A stretch of 64,000 nt of DNA from Lachnospiraceae bacterium AC2031 (GTDB taxonomy: Bacteria; Bacillota; Clostridia; Lachnospirales; Lachnospiraceae): assembly GCA_000687975.1 (NCBI GenBank), contig JIAB01000001.1, positions 2,022,001 through 2,086,000 on the forward strand, read 5' to 3'. The stretch's first letter is position 1; the number at the start of each line of letters is the position of its first letter. A program made the translations under genes and the position numbers. Below, one piece after another: positions 7,451 through 17,077 of this stretch. The notes beneath the pieces were generated by a model. That model was not told the origin of the DNA, did not search any database, and saw nothing but the letters and a program-made list of their open reading frames with translations.

Positions 7451-9610
7451 GTGGAGAAAAAAGATTCAAAAAAATATAACATAGTTCTTATAATTCTAGT
7501 ACTTCTTATAGGGGTACTAGGATTTAATATATTTAATTCTGTTAAGGCTGACGGTAAGAGCGTATTAAAAACCTCTTATGATCCGAATCTTGATATTATA
7601 TCCTATTCTGGATATGAGGTATCAGGAGGAAACTTTAAGTATCTTCAGGAAGATGAGCATTATGTTACATTTAGACATATTGATCAGGCCAGGGAGATGC
7701 TTATTATATTTAATAAAAATCCAGAGGTAGATAACATATATGTTTGGTGTATGACATATGATGGTACCATACTGGATGAGTATAATTTGGACTATGACAG
7801 GAATAATAGATTTCTGGTTCTTTCTGACCTTCCTGGAGGAACAACTTTGATATCACTTCAGGTGGATAGTGATTTTGTTGTGAGAGAGGTGCTCAGTTCT
7901 GCACCGTACCATGATAACCATGAGAGAAAGATTATATTGGTAGTTACTCTTGCTGCTATGGCACTTGTCTTTATCGTATTTAAGCTGTTCCATATCTTTG
8001 ATAAAAAGTTTGTGAGAATCTTTGATGGTGTGGCAGAGAAGTTGTCAGATAAAAAGGCCTTTGGGGAGAAGGTTTTAGTGAGCCTTGGTACTTTATTGGG
8101 TGCTGCGGCAGCGTCTTTTGGCATTGTTTGGCTCTTAAGTATCCTTGGCGTTTCTCTGTTTTCTAAAGAAGTTACTCTCAATCATAAATCCGTTATTACT
8201 ATGTTCTTTGCTTTAGGCTTTTTTGTAATTCTCGTAATGAAGAGAAAGTATTTTAAGGAAAAGCCTGAGATGGTTGGAATCCTGGCACTCCTTGCAGTGG
8301 GAATGATTTATTCACTAGTGGAACCAACAAGTCTTGGTGTCAGCTGGGATGATGAAGCTCACTATGATAATGCCAACAGGATGGCCCATTTTATTGATGT
8401 GAAGAAGTCTATGGCTGACTATGAGCTCATCAATATGTATCAGATTGTAGCAACGGACCGTTACTCCTATGATAAGGATAGCAGCGAGGATATTAATTCT
8501 GTCTATAATTATCTAGATAAAGAAGGATATATGACTGAATTTGAGGGTAACTATGTTAATCTCAGTCGTGCAGTATATCTGCCTATGGCTATGGGACTTA
8601 TCTTTGCCAGGGGATTATGCCTTCCTTATACGGTATGTCTAATTATAGGAAGAATGTTTAATATGCTGTTCCTGGTTCTGATAAGTTACTTTTCAACGAA
8701 GGTATTGAAGGAGGCTGGCTTTATAGTGCCTCTTATCATGCTGATACCTGTAAATGTATTTATTGCTAGTGCGTATTCTTATGACACGTGGCTTACCTGC
8801 TGGATCCTTCTCGGATATGCTGTTCTCTTCGCGGAGAGACAGCAACTTGACGAACCTATGAGAGTTTCTAGTCAGATAGTTATCCCAGTGGCATTCTTTA
8901 TTGCCACACTTATTAAGCCAGTATATTTTGTATTTGCTCTTCCTGCCTTCTTTATTACTCTGAAGAAGTTTAAGAAGAAGTGGCGTGTAGTTGTTTATTA
9001 TATAAGCCTGCTGGTTGCGATGTCATTTCCTTTTATTTATGTTATGATAAGTGCAGTTGCCAATGCGGGAACGGGAGACACAAGAGGTGGCTCTGATGTT
9101 AATGCGGCTGTGCAGCTTCAGGAGGCAAAGGCGAATATTCCTTATGTGGCAGGGGTTATCGGTAACTTCCTTAAGGATTACCTGAATCCTTTTAACCACG
9201 GGGCTTTATTCTCTATGTGGAATGCTTATAATGGACAGTGTAAGGGTGGTCTTATAGTTATGCTGACTATGCTGATCGGTGCGATCATCATACATGATCA
9301 GTCGGATAAGAGAACCTTCCCTATCTGGTACAGAATTGGTGCTATACTTTTATATGTTGGCGTGGGAGTTATTGTATCTTTTTCTATGTATGTGTATTAT
9401 ACTCCTGTTGGGGCAGATCATGTGGAGGGCTGTCAGTGGAGATATATTATCCCTGCGCTGTTTCCTGTGCTTTTTATCTTGTCCAGGATACCTGTTAAGA
9501 CTTATATTTTGGATAAGGTGGGACGGCTGCCTGTGTATACTGTGCTTTCGGTGATCATGATGATGCTCAGCGTTTATGCACTGTGGGTTGGTTGTGTCTC
9601 ATATTATTAG
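7451..9610 (+). CDS. DUF2142-family polytopic membrane protein
   Basis: The 719-residue product has a single N-terminal helix (residues about 9-28), an extracytoplasmic domain of about 120 residues and then some twelve membrane segments. The loop after the third helix carries WDDEAHYDNANRM, matching the acidic first-loop motif of DUF2142 proteins, which resemble GT-C glycosyltransferases. The motif could mark a polyprenyl-linked sugar transferase active outside the membrane; this is inference from fold class. Start is GTG with only a weak ribosome binding site. The next gene starts 20 bases after the stop and encodes a DPM1-like transferase that could supply a polyprenyl-phosphate-sugar donor. 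Confidence 0.75.
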   Translation: MEKKDSKKYNIVLIILVLLIGVLGFNIFNSVKADGKSVLKTSYDPNLDIISYSGYEVSGGNFKYLQEDEHYVTFRHIDQAREMLIIFNKNPEVDNIYVWCMTYDGTILDEYNLDYDRNNRFLVLSDLPGGTTLISLQVDSDFVVREVLSSAPYHDNHERKIILVVTLAAMALVFIVFKLFHIFDKKFVRIFDGVAEKLSDKKAFGEKVLVSLGTLLGAAAASFGIVWLLSILGVSLFSKEVTLNHKSVITMFFALGFFVILVMKRKYFKEKPEMVGILALLAVGMIYSLVEPTSLGVSWDDEAHYDNANRMAHFIDVKKSMADYELINMYQIVATDRYSYDKDSSEDINSVYNYLDKEGYMTEFEGNYVNLSRAVYLPMAMGLIFARGLCLPYTVCLIIGRMFNMLFLVLISYFSTKVLKEAGFIVPLIMLIPVNVFIASAYSYDTWLTCWILLGYAVLFAERQQLDEPMRVSSQIVIPVAFFIATLIKPVYFVFALPAFFITLKKFKKKWRVVVYYISLLVAMSFPFIYVMISAVANAGTGDTRGGSDVNAAVQLQEAKANIPYVAGVIGNFLKDYLNPFNHGALFSMWNAYNGQCKGGLIVMLTMLIGAIIIHDQSDKRTFPIWYRIGAILLYVGVGVIVSFSMYVYYTPVGADHVEGCQWRYIIPALFPVLFILSRIPVKTYILDKVGRLPVYTVLSVIMMMLSVYALWVGCVSYY

Positions 9611-9629
9611 ATTTAATCTGAGGTTGATA

Positions 9630-10325
9630 ATGAAGGGTTTATTGATTGTTATTCCTGCATATAATGAGTCGGAGAGTATAAGAGGGGTAGTGGACTCTCT
9701 TAGGAAGAAGTATCCTGAGTATGACTATATTGTTGTAAATGATGGGTCTAAGGATAATACGGCTGACATATGCCTGGAGGCTGGGTATAACTTGCTGAAT
9801 CTTGCAAATAATTCAGGGCTATCAGGTGCGGTTCAGGCGGGCATGAGATATGCATATAAGTATGGATATGATGCGGTGCTCCAGTTCGATGGAGACGGAC
9901 AGCATAGACCTGAATATATTAAGCAGATGCTTAGTGTGATAAATAAAGATGAGGCGGATATTGTTATAGGTTCCAGATTTGTGGATGAGAAGAAGCCTCA
10001 TAATATGAGAATGCTGGGAAGCAATCTTATCTCGGCACTGATCAAGATTACTACAGGTAAGAGGGTAAATGACCCGACTTCAGGTATGAGAATGTATGGT
10101 CGCCGAGTTATCACAGAGTTTTCCAGAAATATTAATTATGGACCTGAACCTGATACTATCTCGTATCTGATACGAAATGGCATCCGTGTTAAGGAGATTC
10201 AGGTCACTATGGATGAGAGAACGGCAGGACAGAGCTATCTTAACTTCGGAAGATCCATCAAATACATGGTGCTTCAGTGCTTCTCAATCCTCTTTATTCA
10301 AGCGTTTAGAAGGAGAATAGATTAA
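9630..10325 (+). CDS. Glycosyltransferase family 2, polyprenyl-phosphate mannosyltransferase (DPM1)-like
   Basis: A 231-residue GT-A enzyme with LLIVIPAYNE at the N terminus, VVNDGSKDNT, and the metal-binding QFDGDGQH (DxD-type). GSRFVDEKK, DPTSGMRMYGR and GPEPDTISYL are typical of DPM1/DpgS-like enzymes that load a sugar on a polyprenyl phosphate. The frame opens at 9576, but the ATG at 9630 has GAGGT (9620-9624) upstream and gives the family's N terminus. Its TAA overlaps the ATG of the following DUF2304 gene (TAATG), a pairing seen often for these two families. Confidence 0.88.
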   Translation: MKGLLIVIPAYNESESIRGVVDSLRKKYPEYDYIVVNDGSKDNTADICLEAGYNLLNLANNSGLSGAVQAGMRYAYKYGYDAVLQFDGDGQHRPEYIKQMLSVINKDEADIVIGSRFVDEKKPHNMRMLGSNLISALIKITTGKRVNDPTSGMRMYGRRVITEFSRNINYGPEPDTISYLIRNGIRVKEIQVTMDERTAGQSYLNFGRSIKYMVLQCFSILFIQAFRRRID

Positions 10326-10678
10326 TGTCGATAGTCCTTAGAATTCTTTTAATAGTGGTTTCTGTATTTGCTGGAATGTATGCAGTGAGGGAGATAAGAA
10401 AGTCTCAGATGAAGATAGAAAACGCTATCTTCTGGTTTGTTCTTGCTGTGGTTCTGATCATCCTCAGCATATTCCCAGGGATTGTTACATGGGCTGCTGC
10501 AACTATAGGAGTTGAGTCGCCTGTTAATCTTATATATCTAATAATGATATTTCTCCTTTTTTATAAGGCGTTCTCTCTATCAGTTAAGGTTGCTCAGCTG
10601 GAGCATAAGGTAAATATCCTTACTGCGGAGAATGCTATGGCAGATAAGAAACTTAGGGAGCTGGATAATGAAAAGTAA
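10325..10678 (+). CDS. DUF2304 small membrane protein
   Basis: A 117-residue protein with three hydrophobic helices (residues about 2-20, 35-55, 65-85) and a short coiled-coil tail. The sequence IRKSQMKIENAIFWF and the helix pattern match DUF2304. These proteins are nearly always encoded beside DPM1-like GT2 enzymes and may help flip or anchor the polyprenyl-linked sugar; the function is not established. It is translationally coupled to the genes on both sides: start overlaps the upstream stop by one base and its end overlaps the next start by eleven. Confidence 0.85.
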   Translation: MSIVLRILLIVVSVFAGMYAVREIRKSQMKIENAIFWFVLAVVLIILSIFPGIVTWAAATIGVESPVNLIYLIMIFLLFYKAFSLSVKVAQLEHKVNILTAENAMADKKLRELDNEK

Positions 10679-11456
10679 ACATACCTTTGTTGTGTGTGCA
10701 TATAAAGAGAGTCAGTATCTGGAAAGCTGTATCCGTTCTGTTCTTAGACAGTCGGTGAAGAGCAAGGTGCTGATAGCAACCTCCACGGATAATCAATATA
10801 TCAGGGGATTTGCCAAGAAGTATCATCTTGAGGTGAGGGTGGCTGACCATCAGTCAGATATATCCCGCGACTGGAACTTTGCTATAGCCCAAGCGGATAC
10901 TGAGTACGTTACTATAGCACACCAGGATGATATATACGATAGAACCTATGCAGAAAATGTGGTTAAGTATCTGGATTCTCGCAAGGATTCACTTATATGC
11001 TGCACGGGATATTATGAGATTCGAGATGGCAGGAAGATCATCACAAATATTAATCTTGTGATTAAGAGGATTCTTCTTATGCCGCTTTTACTTAAGAATG
11101 TGTCTGGCGTAAAGCTTATCAAAAGATTTCCTATAGCTTTAGGTAACGGAATCTGCTGTCCTTCAGTGACATTTGCGAAGTTCAGGATTCCATCGCCACT
11201 CTTTACTGTTGGAATGAAGAGTAACATTGACTGGGAGGCATGGGAAAGATTGTCCCAAATGAAGGGAAGCTTTTGTTATGTTCCTCGTCCACTGATGGGA
11301 CATAGGATCCATGAGGAGTCCACGACTACGGAAATAATCGGGGATTCCAGCAGAAGTAGTGAAGATTACTATATGTTTAAGAAGTTCTGGCCTGACTTTA
11401 TTGCAAAGAAACTGTCCAGAGCGTATAAGAATTCCGAACGTTCTAACCAATTATAG
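10668..11456 (+). CDS. Glycosyltransferase family 2
   Basis: The 262-residue GT-A protein starts HTFVVCAYKESQYLESCI, with ATSTDN and the acidic HQDDIYD (DxD equivalent) in the right places. The frame is open from 10632, but the ATG at 10668 has AGGGAG (10655-10660) upstream and avoids a non-family N-terminal extension. It overlaps the end of the DUF2304 gene. Sugar donor and linkage cannot be read from sequence. It presumably acts on the cytoplasmic side in building the lipid-linked EPS repeat. Confidence 0.85.
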   Translation: MKSKHTFVVCAYKESQYLESCIRSVLRQSVKSKVLIATSTDNQYIRGFAKKYHLEVRVADHQSDISRDWNFAIAQADTEYVTIAHQDDIYDRTYAENVVKYLDSRKDSLICCTGYYEIRDGRKIITNINLVIKRILLMPLLLKNVSGVKLIKRFPIALGNGICCPSVTFAKFRIPSPLFTVGMKSNIDWEAWERLSQMKGSFCYVPRPLMGHRIHEESTTTEIIGDSSRSSEDYYMFKKFWPDFIAKKLSRAYKNSERSNQL

Positions 11457-11470
11457 GATGAGGGGATGAT

Positions 11471-12448
11471 ATGGCTGAGATTACTGTCATAATACCGATG
11501 TATAATGCGGGGAGAAAGATTCTTCGTTGTCTTAAGAGTGTTGCAAAGCAGGACTTTAAAGACTTTGAGATAATAGTGATAGATGATGGGTCTACAGATG
11601 ATTCTTTATCGATAGCAAGTCGTGTGAAGCTCCCGAATCTAAGGGTGATCCATAAGGAGAACTCTGGGGTTGCATATACCAGGAATTATGGTATAGAGCT
11701 AGCAACGGGGCGGTATATTGCATTTATTGATCAGGACGACTTTATTGCTAAGGATTATCTTAGTTCTTACTATAAGGCTGCAACGAGTGGTGCTGCGGAT
11801 GGTGATGACAGCGCTGGTGCAGATATAGTTGTCGGTGGTTTTGAGAGAGTGTCGTCTACGGGAAAGATTCTGCGACGTGAGGTGTTAAAGGATTCAAAGT
11901 GGGCAAGATATATCGTGACTGCTCCTTGGGCACATCTTTATAAAAGAGATTTTCTTATTAGTTATGATATAGAGTTTCTGGATTCAAAAATAGGAGAGGA
12001 TGTGTACTTCAACCTTGTGGCATATCAGTGTACTGATAAGGTTGTTACTCTCCATGATTGTGGCTACAAATGGTACTTCAATGAGAATTCTGTATCCAAT
12101 TCGATTCAGAATACATTTGACAATAAACTGGATGTTCTTTTTTTGCTTGATGCCATTTACGAGAAAGTTGGCTGTAATGATGTCTTTCTTCAGTACTATT
12201 TCTTAAGATATTTTTGTTGGTACATGCTTTTCTCTTCGAGAGGCAGCCGTAAGAAGGATATAGTTAGTGAATATAATAAGTGTATGGACTGGATAAAGGA
12301 ACATGTTCCGAATTACAGGAAGAATCCATATATTGGTTTTAAGATGCCTAAGGGAGAAAATCCAAAGCTCCATGCGTATGTTCTTGGATTCTACTTCTTA
12401 GAGAAACTTGGACTTGTGAGGGGGCTTCTCACTTTATTTGGTAAGTAA
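11471..12448 (+). CDS. Glycosyltransferase family 2
   Basis: A 325-residue GT-A transferase with EITVIIPMYNAGRKI, IVIDDGSTDDS and the metal motif FIDQDDF (residues about 85-91). GEDVYFNL around residue 176 matches the acceptor-domain ED motif of capsule GT2 enzymes. A clear GAGGGGA ribosome binding site lies before the ATG, fourteen bases after the previous stop. Specificity is unknown. Confidence 0.9.
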   Translation: MAEITVIIPMYNAGRKILRCLKSVAKQDFKDFEIIVIDDGSTDDSLSIASRVKLPNLRVIHKENSGVAYTRNYGIELATGRYIAFIDQDDFIAKDYLSSYYKAATSGAADGDDSAGADIVVGGFERVSSTGKILRREVLKDSKWARYIVTAPWAHLYKRDFLISYDIEFLDSKIGEDVYFNLVAYQCTDKVVTLHDCGYKWYFNENSVSNSIQNTFDNKLDVLFLLDAIYEKVGCNDVFLQYYFLRYFCWYMLFSSRGSRKKDIVSEYNKCMDWIKEHVPNYRKNPYIGFKMPKGENPKLHAYVLGFYFLEKLGLVRGLLTLFGK

Positions 12449-12489
12449 GCTGACAGGTAATCTGGTTAGATAGATATTAGGTGCTAGAT

Positions 12490-13470
12490 ATGAAGAAACT
12501 TCTTTTCTGTCCCATAGGATTTTACGATTATGATGACATGATCGAAAAAGAGCTGGTTAAAGCAGGCTATGATGTGACTAGCTTTACTCCTATTGGGGAT
12601 TTTAATAAGCATAAGGTTGAGAGAGCTATTAATATACTCTCTAAGGATAGATATGTGTACCGCAAGGCCCATGACAGGTCGGTGAAGTATCTTCTGAATG
12701 ATGATACAAAGTTCGATGTGGTCTTCGTGATCGTGGGAAGACATCTTCTGCCTGATATCATGGATGAACTGCACAAGAAGAATCCAGACGCGAAGTTTAT
12801 CCTCTATCTTTGGGATGATATAAAGCGTGTAAAGTATTTTAAGAAGAATAAGCATCACTATGATAAGATATTTACCTTTGATGGTGCAGATGCTGAGAAG
12901 TATGGCTTTGAGTTTCTGCCTCTGTTTTATACAGATAGTCATCGCTATAAGGGTGAGGAGAAGAAGTATGATCTTAGTCTGATAGGTACTTATCACTCAG
13001 ATAGGCTTGGAGTGTGGGAGAAGATACTTGATCAGGTTAAAGTAAAGGACTCAAGACTGTATCTCTATCTTGTTCCGATGCAGATAAAGCAGGTTGTGGA
13101 GGCGTATGTTCCTTTCTTTAGTAAGGGAGATAGATGGAAAACTCCGAAACATATAAGACTAAAACTTCAGAGCTTTGAGGTGATGGCGAAAAAACTGAAG
13201 GAGTCTAAGACGACTCTGGACGTTCAATTTGGTTCTCAAAATGGTCTTACACTTCGTACTATCGAAAGTCTGGCTGCCAGAACAAAGCTGATTACTACAA
13301 ATCAGAATGTTCAGGATTATGACTTTTATAATTATGGCAATATATATGTAATCGATAGAGAGAACCCTCAGGTTCCTCAGGACTTTTTGGATCAGCCATA
13401 TAATGATATCCCTGATGAGGTGGTGGAGAAGTATTCTCTCTCATCTTGGGTTCAAACAATCTTAAAGTAA
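12490..13470 (+). CDS. Putative GT-B glycosyltransferase (CgeB-like)
   Basis: A 326-residue soluble protein with KLLFCPIGFYDY at the start, ILYLWDDI near residue 105 and a C-terminal half with LSLIGTYHSDR and NGLTLRTIESLA, resembling the GT-B proteins annotated CgeB or glycosyltransferase family 1-like in capsule loci. A GTG at 12481 is in frame, but AGGTG at 12478-12482 is correctly spaced only for the ATG at 12490. The donor is unknown; the assignment rests on fold-level resemblance and location among other transferases. Confidence 0.65.
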   Translation: MKKLLFCPIGFYDYDDMIEKELVKAGYDVTSFTPIGDFNKHKVERAINILSKDRYVYRKAHDRSVKYLLNDDTKFDVVFVIVGRHLLPDIMDELHKKNPDAKFILYLWDDIKRVKYFKKNKHHYDKIFTFDGADAEKYGFEFLPLFYTDSHRYKGEEKKYDLSLIGTYHSDRLGVWEKILDQVKVKDSRLYLYLVPMQIKQVVEAYVPFFSKGDRWKTPKHIRLKLQSFEVMAKKLKESKTTLDVQFGSQNGLTLRTIESLAARTKLITTNQNVQDYDFYNYGNIYVIDRENPQVPQDFLDQPYNDIPDEVVEKYSLSSWVQTILK

Positions 13471-13509
13471 ATAGCGTGTTATAAACACATAATGATAAGG
13501 AATATTACT

Positions 13510-14331
13510 ATGAAAGTATTAGTAACCGGAGCAAATGGATATATAGGTCAGGGCGTGGTTAAGACTCTCCTGGATATGGGGGAGACTGTTGTTGCGTCAG
13601 ATTTTAATGTAGAGAATATTGACTCGAGAGCCATAATCAAGGCTTCGAATCTTTTTCAGGTTGAAGCCCCATTTGAATTCTTTGGTGAGCCTGATGTTAT
13701 GATCCACCTTGCGTGGCGTGATGGGTTTAAGCATGCATCTCTAAATCATATCAACGATCTTCCTAAGCATTACGCTTTTATAAAGGCAATGCTTGAAGGC
13801 GGGCTTAAGCATCTTGTGGTTATGGGTAGCATGCATGAGGTGGGATTCTATGAGGGAAGCATCAACGAATCTACGCCGACAAATCCTCAGAGTCTTTATG
13901 GTATTGCTAAGAATGCGCTGAGACAGTCGGTGGAGCTTCTGCAGAAGGAACATGATTTTGTGTTCCAGTGGCTGAGGGGATTCTATATTGTTGGTAATAC
14001 AGAATATGGCTGCTCTATCTTTTCGAAGATAACTGAGGCGGCTAAGAATGGACAGAAGACTTTTCCGTTCACTACGGGAGAAAATCAGTACGATTTTATT
14101 GATTACGACGTATTTTGTGAACAGATAGCCAAGGCGTCTCTCCAGACAGAGGTGACTGGCATCATCAATTGCTGCTCGGGAAGACCTATGCGTCTTGGAG
14201 AGCGAGTTGAGAAGTTTATTGCTGAGAATGGTTATGACATTAAGCTGGTGTATGGGGCGTTTCCGGATAGACCATACGACTCCAAGGCAATCTGGGGAGA
14301 CGATACCCTTATCTCTCAAATTATGAAATAG
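13510..14331 (+). CDS. NAD(P)-dependent sugar epimerase/dehydratase or reductase (extended SDR)
   Basis: The 273-residue protein starts with the Rossmann motif VLVTGANGYIG (GxxGxxG), and has HLAWRDG, VVMGSMHE and the catalytic SLYGIAKNA (YxxxK). It is shorter than RmlB, lacking the dehydratase Asp-Glu signature I would expect, and looks more like a dTDP-4-keto-6-deoxysugar reductase or epimerase. The ATG at 13510 gives the usual SDR start; an upstream in-frame ATG at 13492 is less likely. It could use the same 4-keto-6-deoxy intermediate as the FdtA/FdtB enzymes downstream, which is inference. Confidence 0.8.
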   Translation: MKVLVTGANGYIGQGVVKTLLDMGETVVASDFNVENIDSRAIIKASNLFQVEAPFEFFGEPDVMIHLAWRDGFKHASLNHINDLPKHYAFIKAMLEGGLKHLVVMGSMHEVGFYEGSINESTPTNPQSLYGIAKNALRQSVELLQKEHDFVFQWLRGFYIVGNTEYGCSIFSKITEAAKNGQKTFPFTTGENQYDFIDYDVFCEQIAKASLQTEVTGIINCCSGRPMRLGERVEKFIAENGYDIKLVYGAFPDRPYDSKAIWGDDTLISQIMK

Positions 14332-14352
14332 TCGGCCAATGGGTACGGTTTA
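14331..14352. repeat. Degenerate copy of the GGGGACGGTT palindromic repeat
   Basis: GTCGGCCAATGGGTACGGTT directly after the epimerase stop matches the left arm of the repeat at 35878-35900 (GTCGGCCAGTGGGGACGGTT) in 18 of 20 positions. The right arm is missing, so the hairpin is lost. Confidence 0.6.
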
Positions 14353-14370
14353 TGAAATAAGGTATATGTT

Positions 14371-14952
14371 ATGAAGAGTATATTGTACAAGGTGTATTAC
14401 ATATTGAAGTGGATTGTGCTTTATCATAAGCTGGGCAGTATTCCTGCCTCAAGCTACATGAAGCGTCCGATGCGTCTTGTGAATCCGAGGTTCATTCGTA
14501 TTGGAAAGGATGTTACGATCCTGGATATGGCGCGAATGGAGTGCGTGAGACAGGATGGTGGCAGAAAACTTCGCGGCTCCATCACTATAGGTGATGGAAC
14601 CTCTATAGAGCAGTGTTCTCACATCATCGCGGCAGATAAGCTTGTGATTGGCAAAGGCGTTACAATATCTGCATTCGTATATATTGCTGATGTGGGCCAT
14701 GGCACAGAAGTTCCAGGTGTGGATGTGATGAAACAGCCAATGGTTGTTAAAAAGACTGAAATTTGTGACGGTGCATTTATCGGTATGGGTGCGCGCATTA
14801 TGCCAGGTGTCCGTGTGGGTAAGGGTGCAATAGTGGGTGCAAATGCAGTGGTTACTCACAGCGTTCCTGATTACACTGTAGTGGCAGGTGTTCCTGCGAA
14901 AACGATTAAGAGATATAACCCTGAGACCAAGGAATGGGAAAAACTCGACTAA
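14371..14952 (+). CDS. Left-handed beta-helix (hexapeptide) acyltransferase
   Basis: A 193-residue protein with isoleucine/valine-rich hexapeptide repeats from about residue 45 to 175 (IRIGKDVTI, GSITIGDG, LVIGKGVTI, GAFIGMGARI, VRVGKGAIVGANAVVT) and the C-terminal VAGVPAKTIKRY end typical of the WbbJ/NodL group. The repeats form a triangular helix that acetylates sugars from acetyl-CoA. It could be the O-acetyltransferase of an EPS sugar, or the N-acetyltransferase that completes the amino sugar made by FdtA/FdtB. The GNAT domain fused to FdtA competes for that second role. Confidence 0.88.
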   Translation: MKSILYKVYYILKWIVLYHKLGSIPASSYMKRPMRLVNPRFIRIGKDVTILDMARMECVRQDGGRKLRGSITIGDGTSIEQCSHIIAADKLVIGKGVTISAFVYIADVGHGTEVPGVDVMKQPMVVKKTEICDGAFIGMGARIMPGVRVGKGAIVGANAVVTHSVPDYTVVAGVPAKTIKRYNPETKEWEKLD

Positions 14953-14992
14953 ATATCGGGAAAATCTGACTAAATTTTTATGTGAGAGTGAT

Positions 14993-15898
14993 ATGGACAA
15001 ATTGTACGACGTTAGCGTCATAGTTCTTTCATACAACCCTGATTTTGATAAGATGGCTGAGACGCTGGATTCAATAATCATGCAGCGTAGAGTCAAGTTC
15101 CAGATTATTGTAGCAGATGATGGTTCAAAGGAGAGCCCGAAGGACTGGTTGGTGAACTATTTTCAGGGGGCTGGCTTTGAAGACTACAAGATAGTGATAA
15201 ATCAGGAGAATGGTGGAACGGTGCTAAACTACCTATCAGGACTTAGGGTGGCATCTGGAGTATATACTAAGGCCATAAGTCCAGGGGACATGCTGGTTTC
15301 TCGTACGACTTTGGCCAAATGGCATGCCTTTCTTGAACGTTCTGATAAGGACTGGGCTTTTTCTGAAGCTGTCTACTACACTATGAATAACGGTGAACGA
15401 GAGACTGTGACCACAAAGGCAATTCCTAATATAACTCGTCCATATTTCGAACATAAAGATAAACGTTGTCGCTGGAACTATATTGCTGATGGTGATATAG
15501 CTCTGGGCTCTACGATGATGGGACTCACATCTCTCCAGCTGAAGTATGCCGAAATGATTGCTGGCCGAGTAAAATATGCTGAAGATAATATATGGCGTCT
15601 TATGATGTACTTTGGTGATGTGGGTGCCTACTATCCGCGTCCGACAGTTCTCTATGAATACGGAACTGGGATTTCGACTGTAAAGAGTAATGCATGGCGA
15701 GAGAAGATAATCGCTGATTGGGATGCAGCCAGTGAGATTATGTACGAGTGTGAAGAGTCAGCGGACAAGCTGCAGAAAAAGATGATCAGCGCTTTGAGAC
15801 GTAAGAAGAAAAATGTCTTCTTAGCTATATTTACAAGAGGACAGATCGGGGTATGGCTCCGAGCGTTTATCTTTTACCGTAAAACTCCGACGCTATAA
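14993..15898 (+). CDS. Glycosyltransferase family 2
   Basis: A 301-residue GT-A enzyme starting YDVSVIVLSYNPDF, with IIVADDGSKE and, in place of the usual DxD, AISPGDML. The open frame reaches back to 14888 inside the previous gene, but the ATG at 14993 gives the family N terminus and sits after GAGAGTG. The C-terminal region has AEDNIWRLM, a typical acceptor-domain motif. Specificity is unknown. Confidence 0.85.
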   Translation: MDKLYDVSVIVLSYNPDFDKMAETLDSIIMQRRVKFQIIVADDGSKESPKDWLVNYFQGAGFEDYKIVINQENGGTVLNYLSGLRVASGVYTKAISPGDMLVSRTTLAKWHAFLERSDKDWAFSEAVYYTMNNGERETVTTKAIPNITRPYFEHKDKRCRWNYIADGDIALGSTMMGLTSLQLKYAEMIAGRVKYAEDNIWRLMMYFGDVGAYYPRPTVLYEYGTGISTVKSNAWREKIIADWDAASEIMYECEESADKLQKKMISALRRKKKNVFLAIFTRGQIGVWLRAFIFYRKTPTL

Positions 15899-15948
15899 AT
15901 TGCTAAGTGGATTTTGATGATAAATTAATGTTTTTATAAGGTGATGAA

Positions 15949-17052
15949 ATGAACATACCATTTGTCAGCTTCCGACCTATGGAAGCGGAACTAGATACAG
16001 AACTTAGAGCAGCCTTTGACAGAGTGCTTAAAAACTCATGGTACATCGAGGGTAAAGAGGATGAGGCTTTTGAGAAGGCTTTTGCCGACTATTGTGGCGT
16101 AGATTACTGCGTTGGAGTAGGAAATGGCCTCGACGCTCTTATGCTTGCTCTAAAGGCCCTGAGAATCGGTCCTGGGGACGAGGTGATTGTTCCTTCCAAT
16201 ACATACATTGCTACGGCTCTTGCTGTAACCTATGTTGGGGCGACTCCAGCCTTCGTTGAGCCGGATATTCGTACATATGATATTAATCCGGATTTGATCG
16301 AGGCTGCTATCACTGAGAAGACTAAGGCTATCATGCCGGTTCATCTCTATGGTCAGGCCTGTGATATGGATCCTATAATGGAGGTCGCTAAGAAGCATAA
16401 TCTCTTTGTTGTTGAGGACTGTGCTCAGGCTCATGGTGCGACTTACAAGGGTAAGCGAGTAGGTTCTTTTGGTGATGCAGCTGGTTTTAGTTTCTACCCA
16501 GGAAAGAATCTTGGGGCTCTCGGTGATGCGGGCGCAGCTGTTACAAGCAACAAAGAATTAGCTGATAAGATCAGAGCCCTTGGAAATTATGGTTCTGACT
16601 ATAAATATCATCACATTTATAAGGGAAATAATTCTCGTCTTGATGAGCTGCAGGCGGCATTCCTTAGTGCAAAGCTGACTATCCTCGACAAGATGAATGG
16701 GGAGCGCCGCAGAGTCGCTGATAGGTATCTGGCAGAAATCAAGAATGAAAAGTTTGTTCTTCCATATGTGGCTGACTATGCAGTGCCAGTATGGCATATA
16801 TTTGCAGTTAGGTGCGAGAATCAGGAGATGCGAGATGCGCTTGAAACATACCTTAAAGATAAGGGTATAGGTACAAACAAGCATTATCCAATCCCAATGC
16901 ACCTTCAGGAGTGTTACTCAGATCTTGGGATTTCTGAGGGACAGCTTCCTCTGGCGGAACTTATCTCTGCAACTGAACTTAGTCTTCCGATGTATTATGG
17001 AATGACGGATGAAGAGATAACCTATGTGATTGATGCTTTAAATAGATTTTGA
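15949..17052 (+). CDS. fdtB: DegT/DnrJ/EryC1 aminotransferase, FdtB-like
   Basis: The 367-residue PLP enzyme spans the whole DegT family. [39 protein letters not shown] and the PLP-lysine motif [17 protein letters not shown] are all present; [10 protein letters not shown] and [10 protein letters not shown] complete the signature. The motifs fit FdtB/QdtB enzymes that aminate the 3-keto position of dTDP-3-keto-6-deoxyhexoses. The next gene carries the matching FdtA ketoisomerase domain, which strongly supports a dTDP-Fuc3N or Qui3N type product. It has a GGTGATGAA region just upstream and a 25-base gap to the fusion gene. Confidence 0.9.
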   Translation: MNIPFVSFRPMEAELDTELRAAFDRVLKNSWYIEGKEDEAFEKAFADYCGVDYCVGVGNGLDALMLALKALRIGPGDEVIVPSNTYIATALAVTYVGATPAFVEPDIRTYDINPDLIEAAITEKTKAIMPVHLYGQACDMDPIMEVAKKHNLFVVEDCAQAHGATYKGKRVGSFGDAAGFSFYPGKNLGALGDAGAAVTSNKELADKIRALGNYGSDYKYHHIYKGNNSRLDELQAAFLSAKLTILDKMNGERRRVADRYLAEIKNEKFVLPYVADYAVPVWHIFAVRCENQEMRDALETYLKDKGIGTNKHYPIPMHLQECYSDLGISEGQLPLAELISATELSLPMYYGMTDEEITYVIDALNRF

Positions 17053-17077
17053 TTATTCTTCTGTTCTGGAGAAATAT

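Noticed and set aside
9576-9629. Upstream extension of the DPM1-like gene into the DUF2142 gene
   Set aside because: The first 18 codons are non-family sequence inside the previous gene, and the ATG at 9630 has a proper ribosome binding site.
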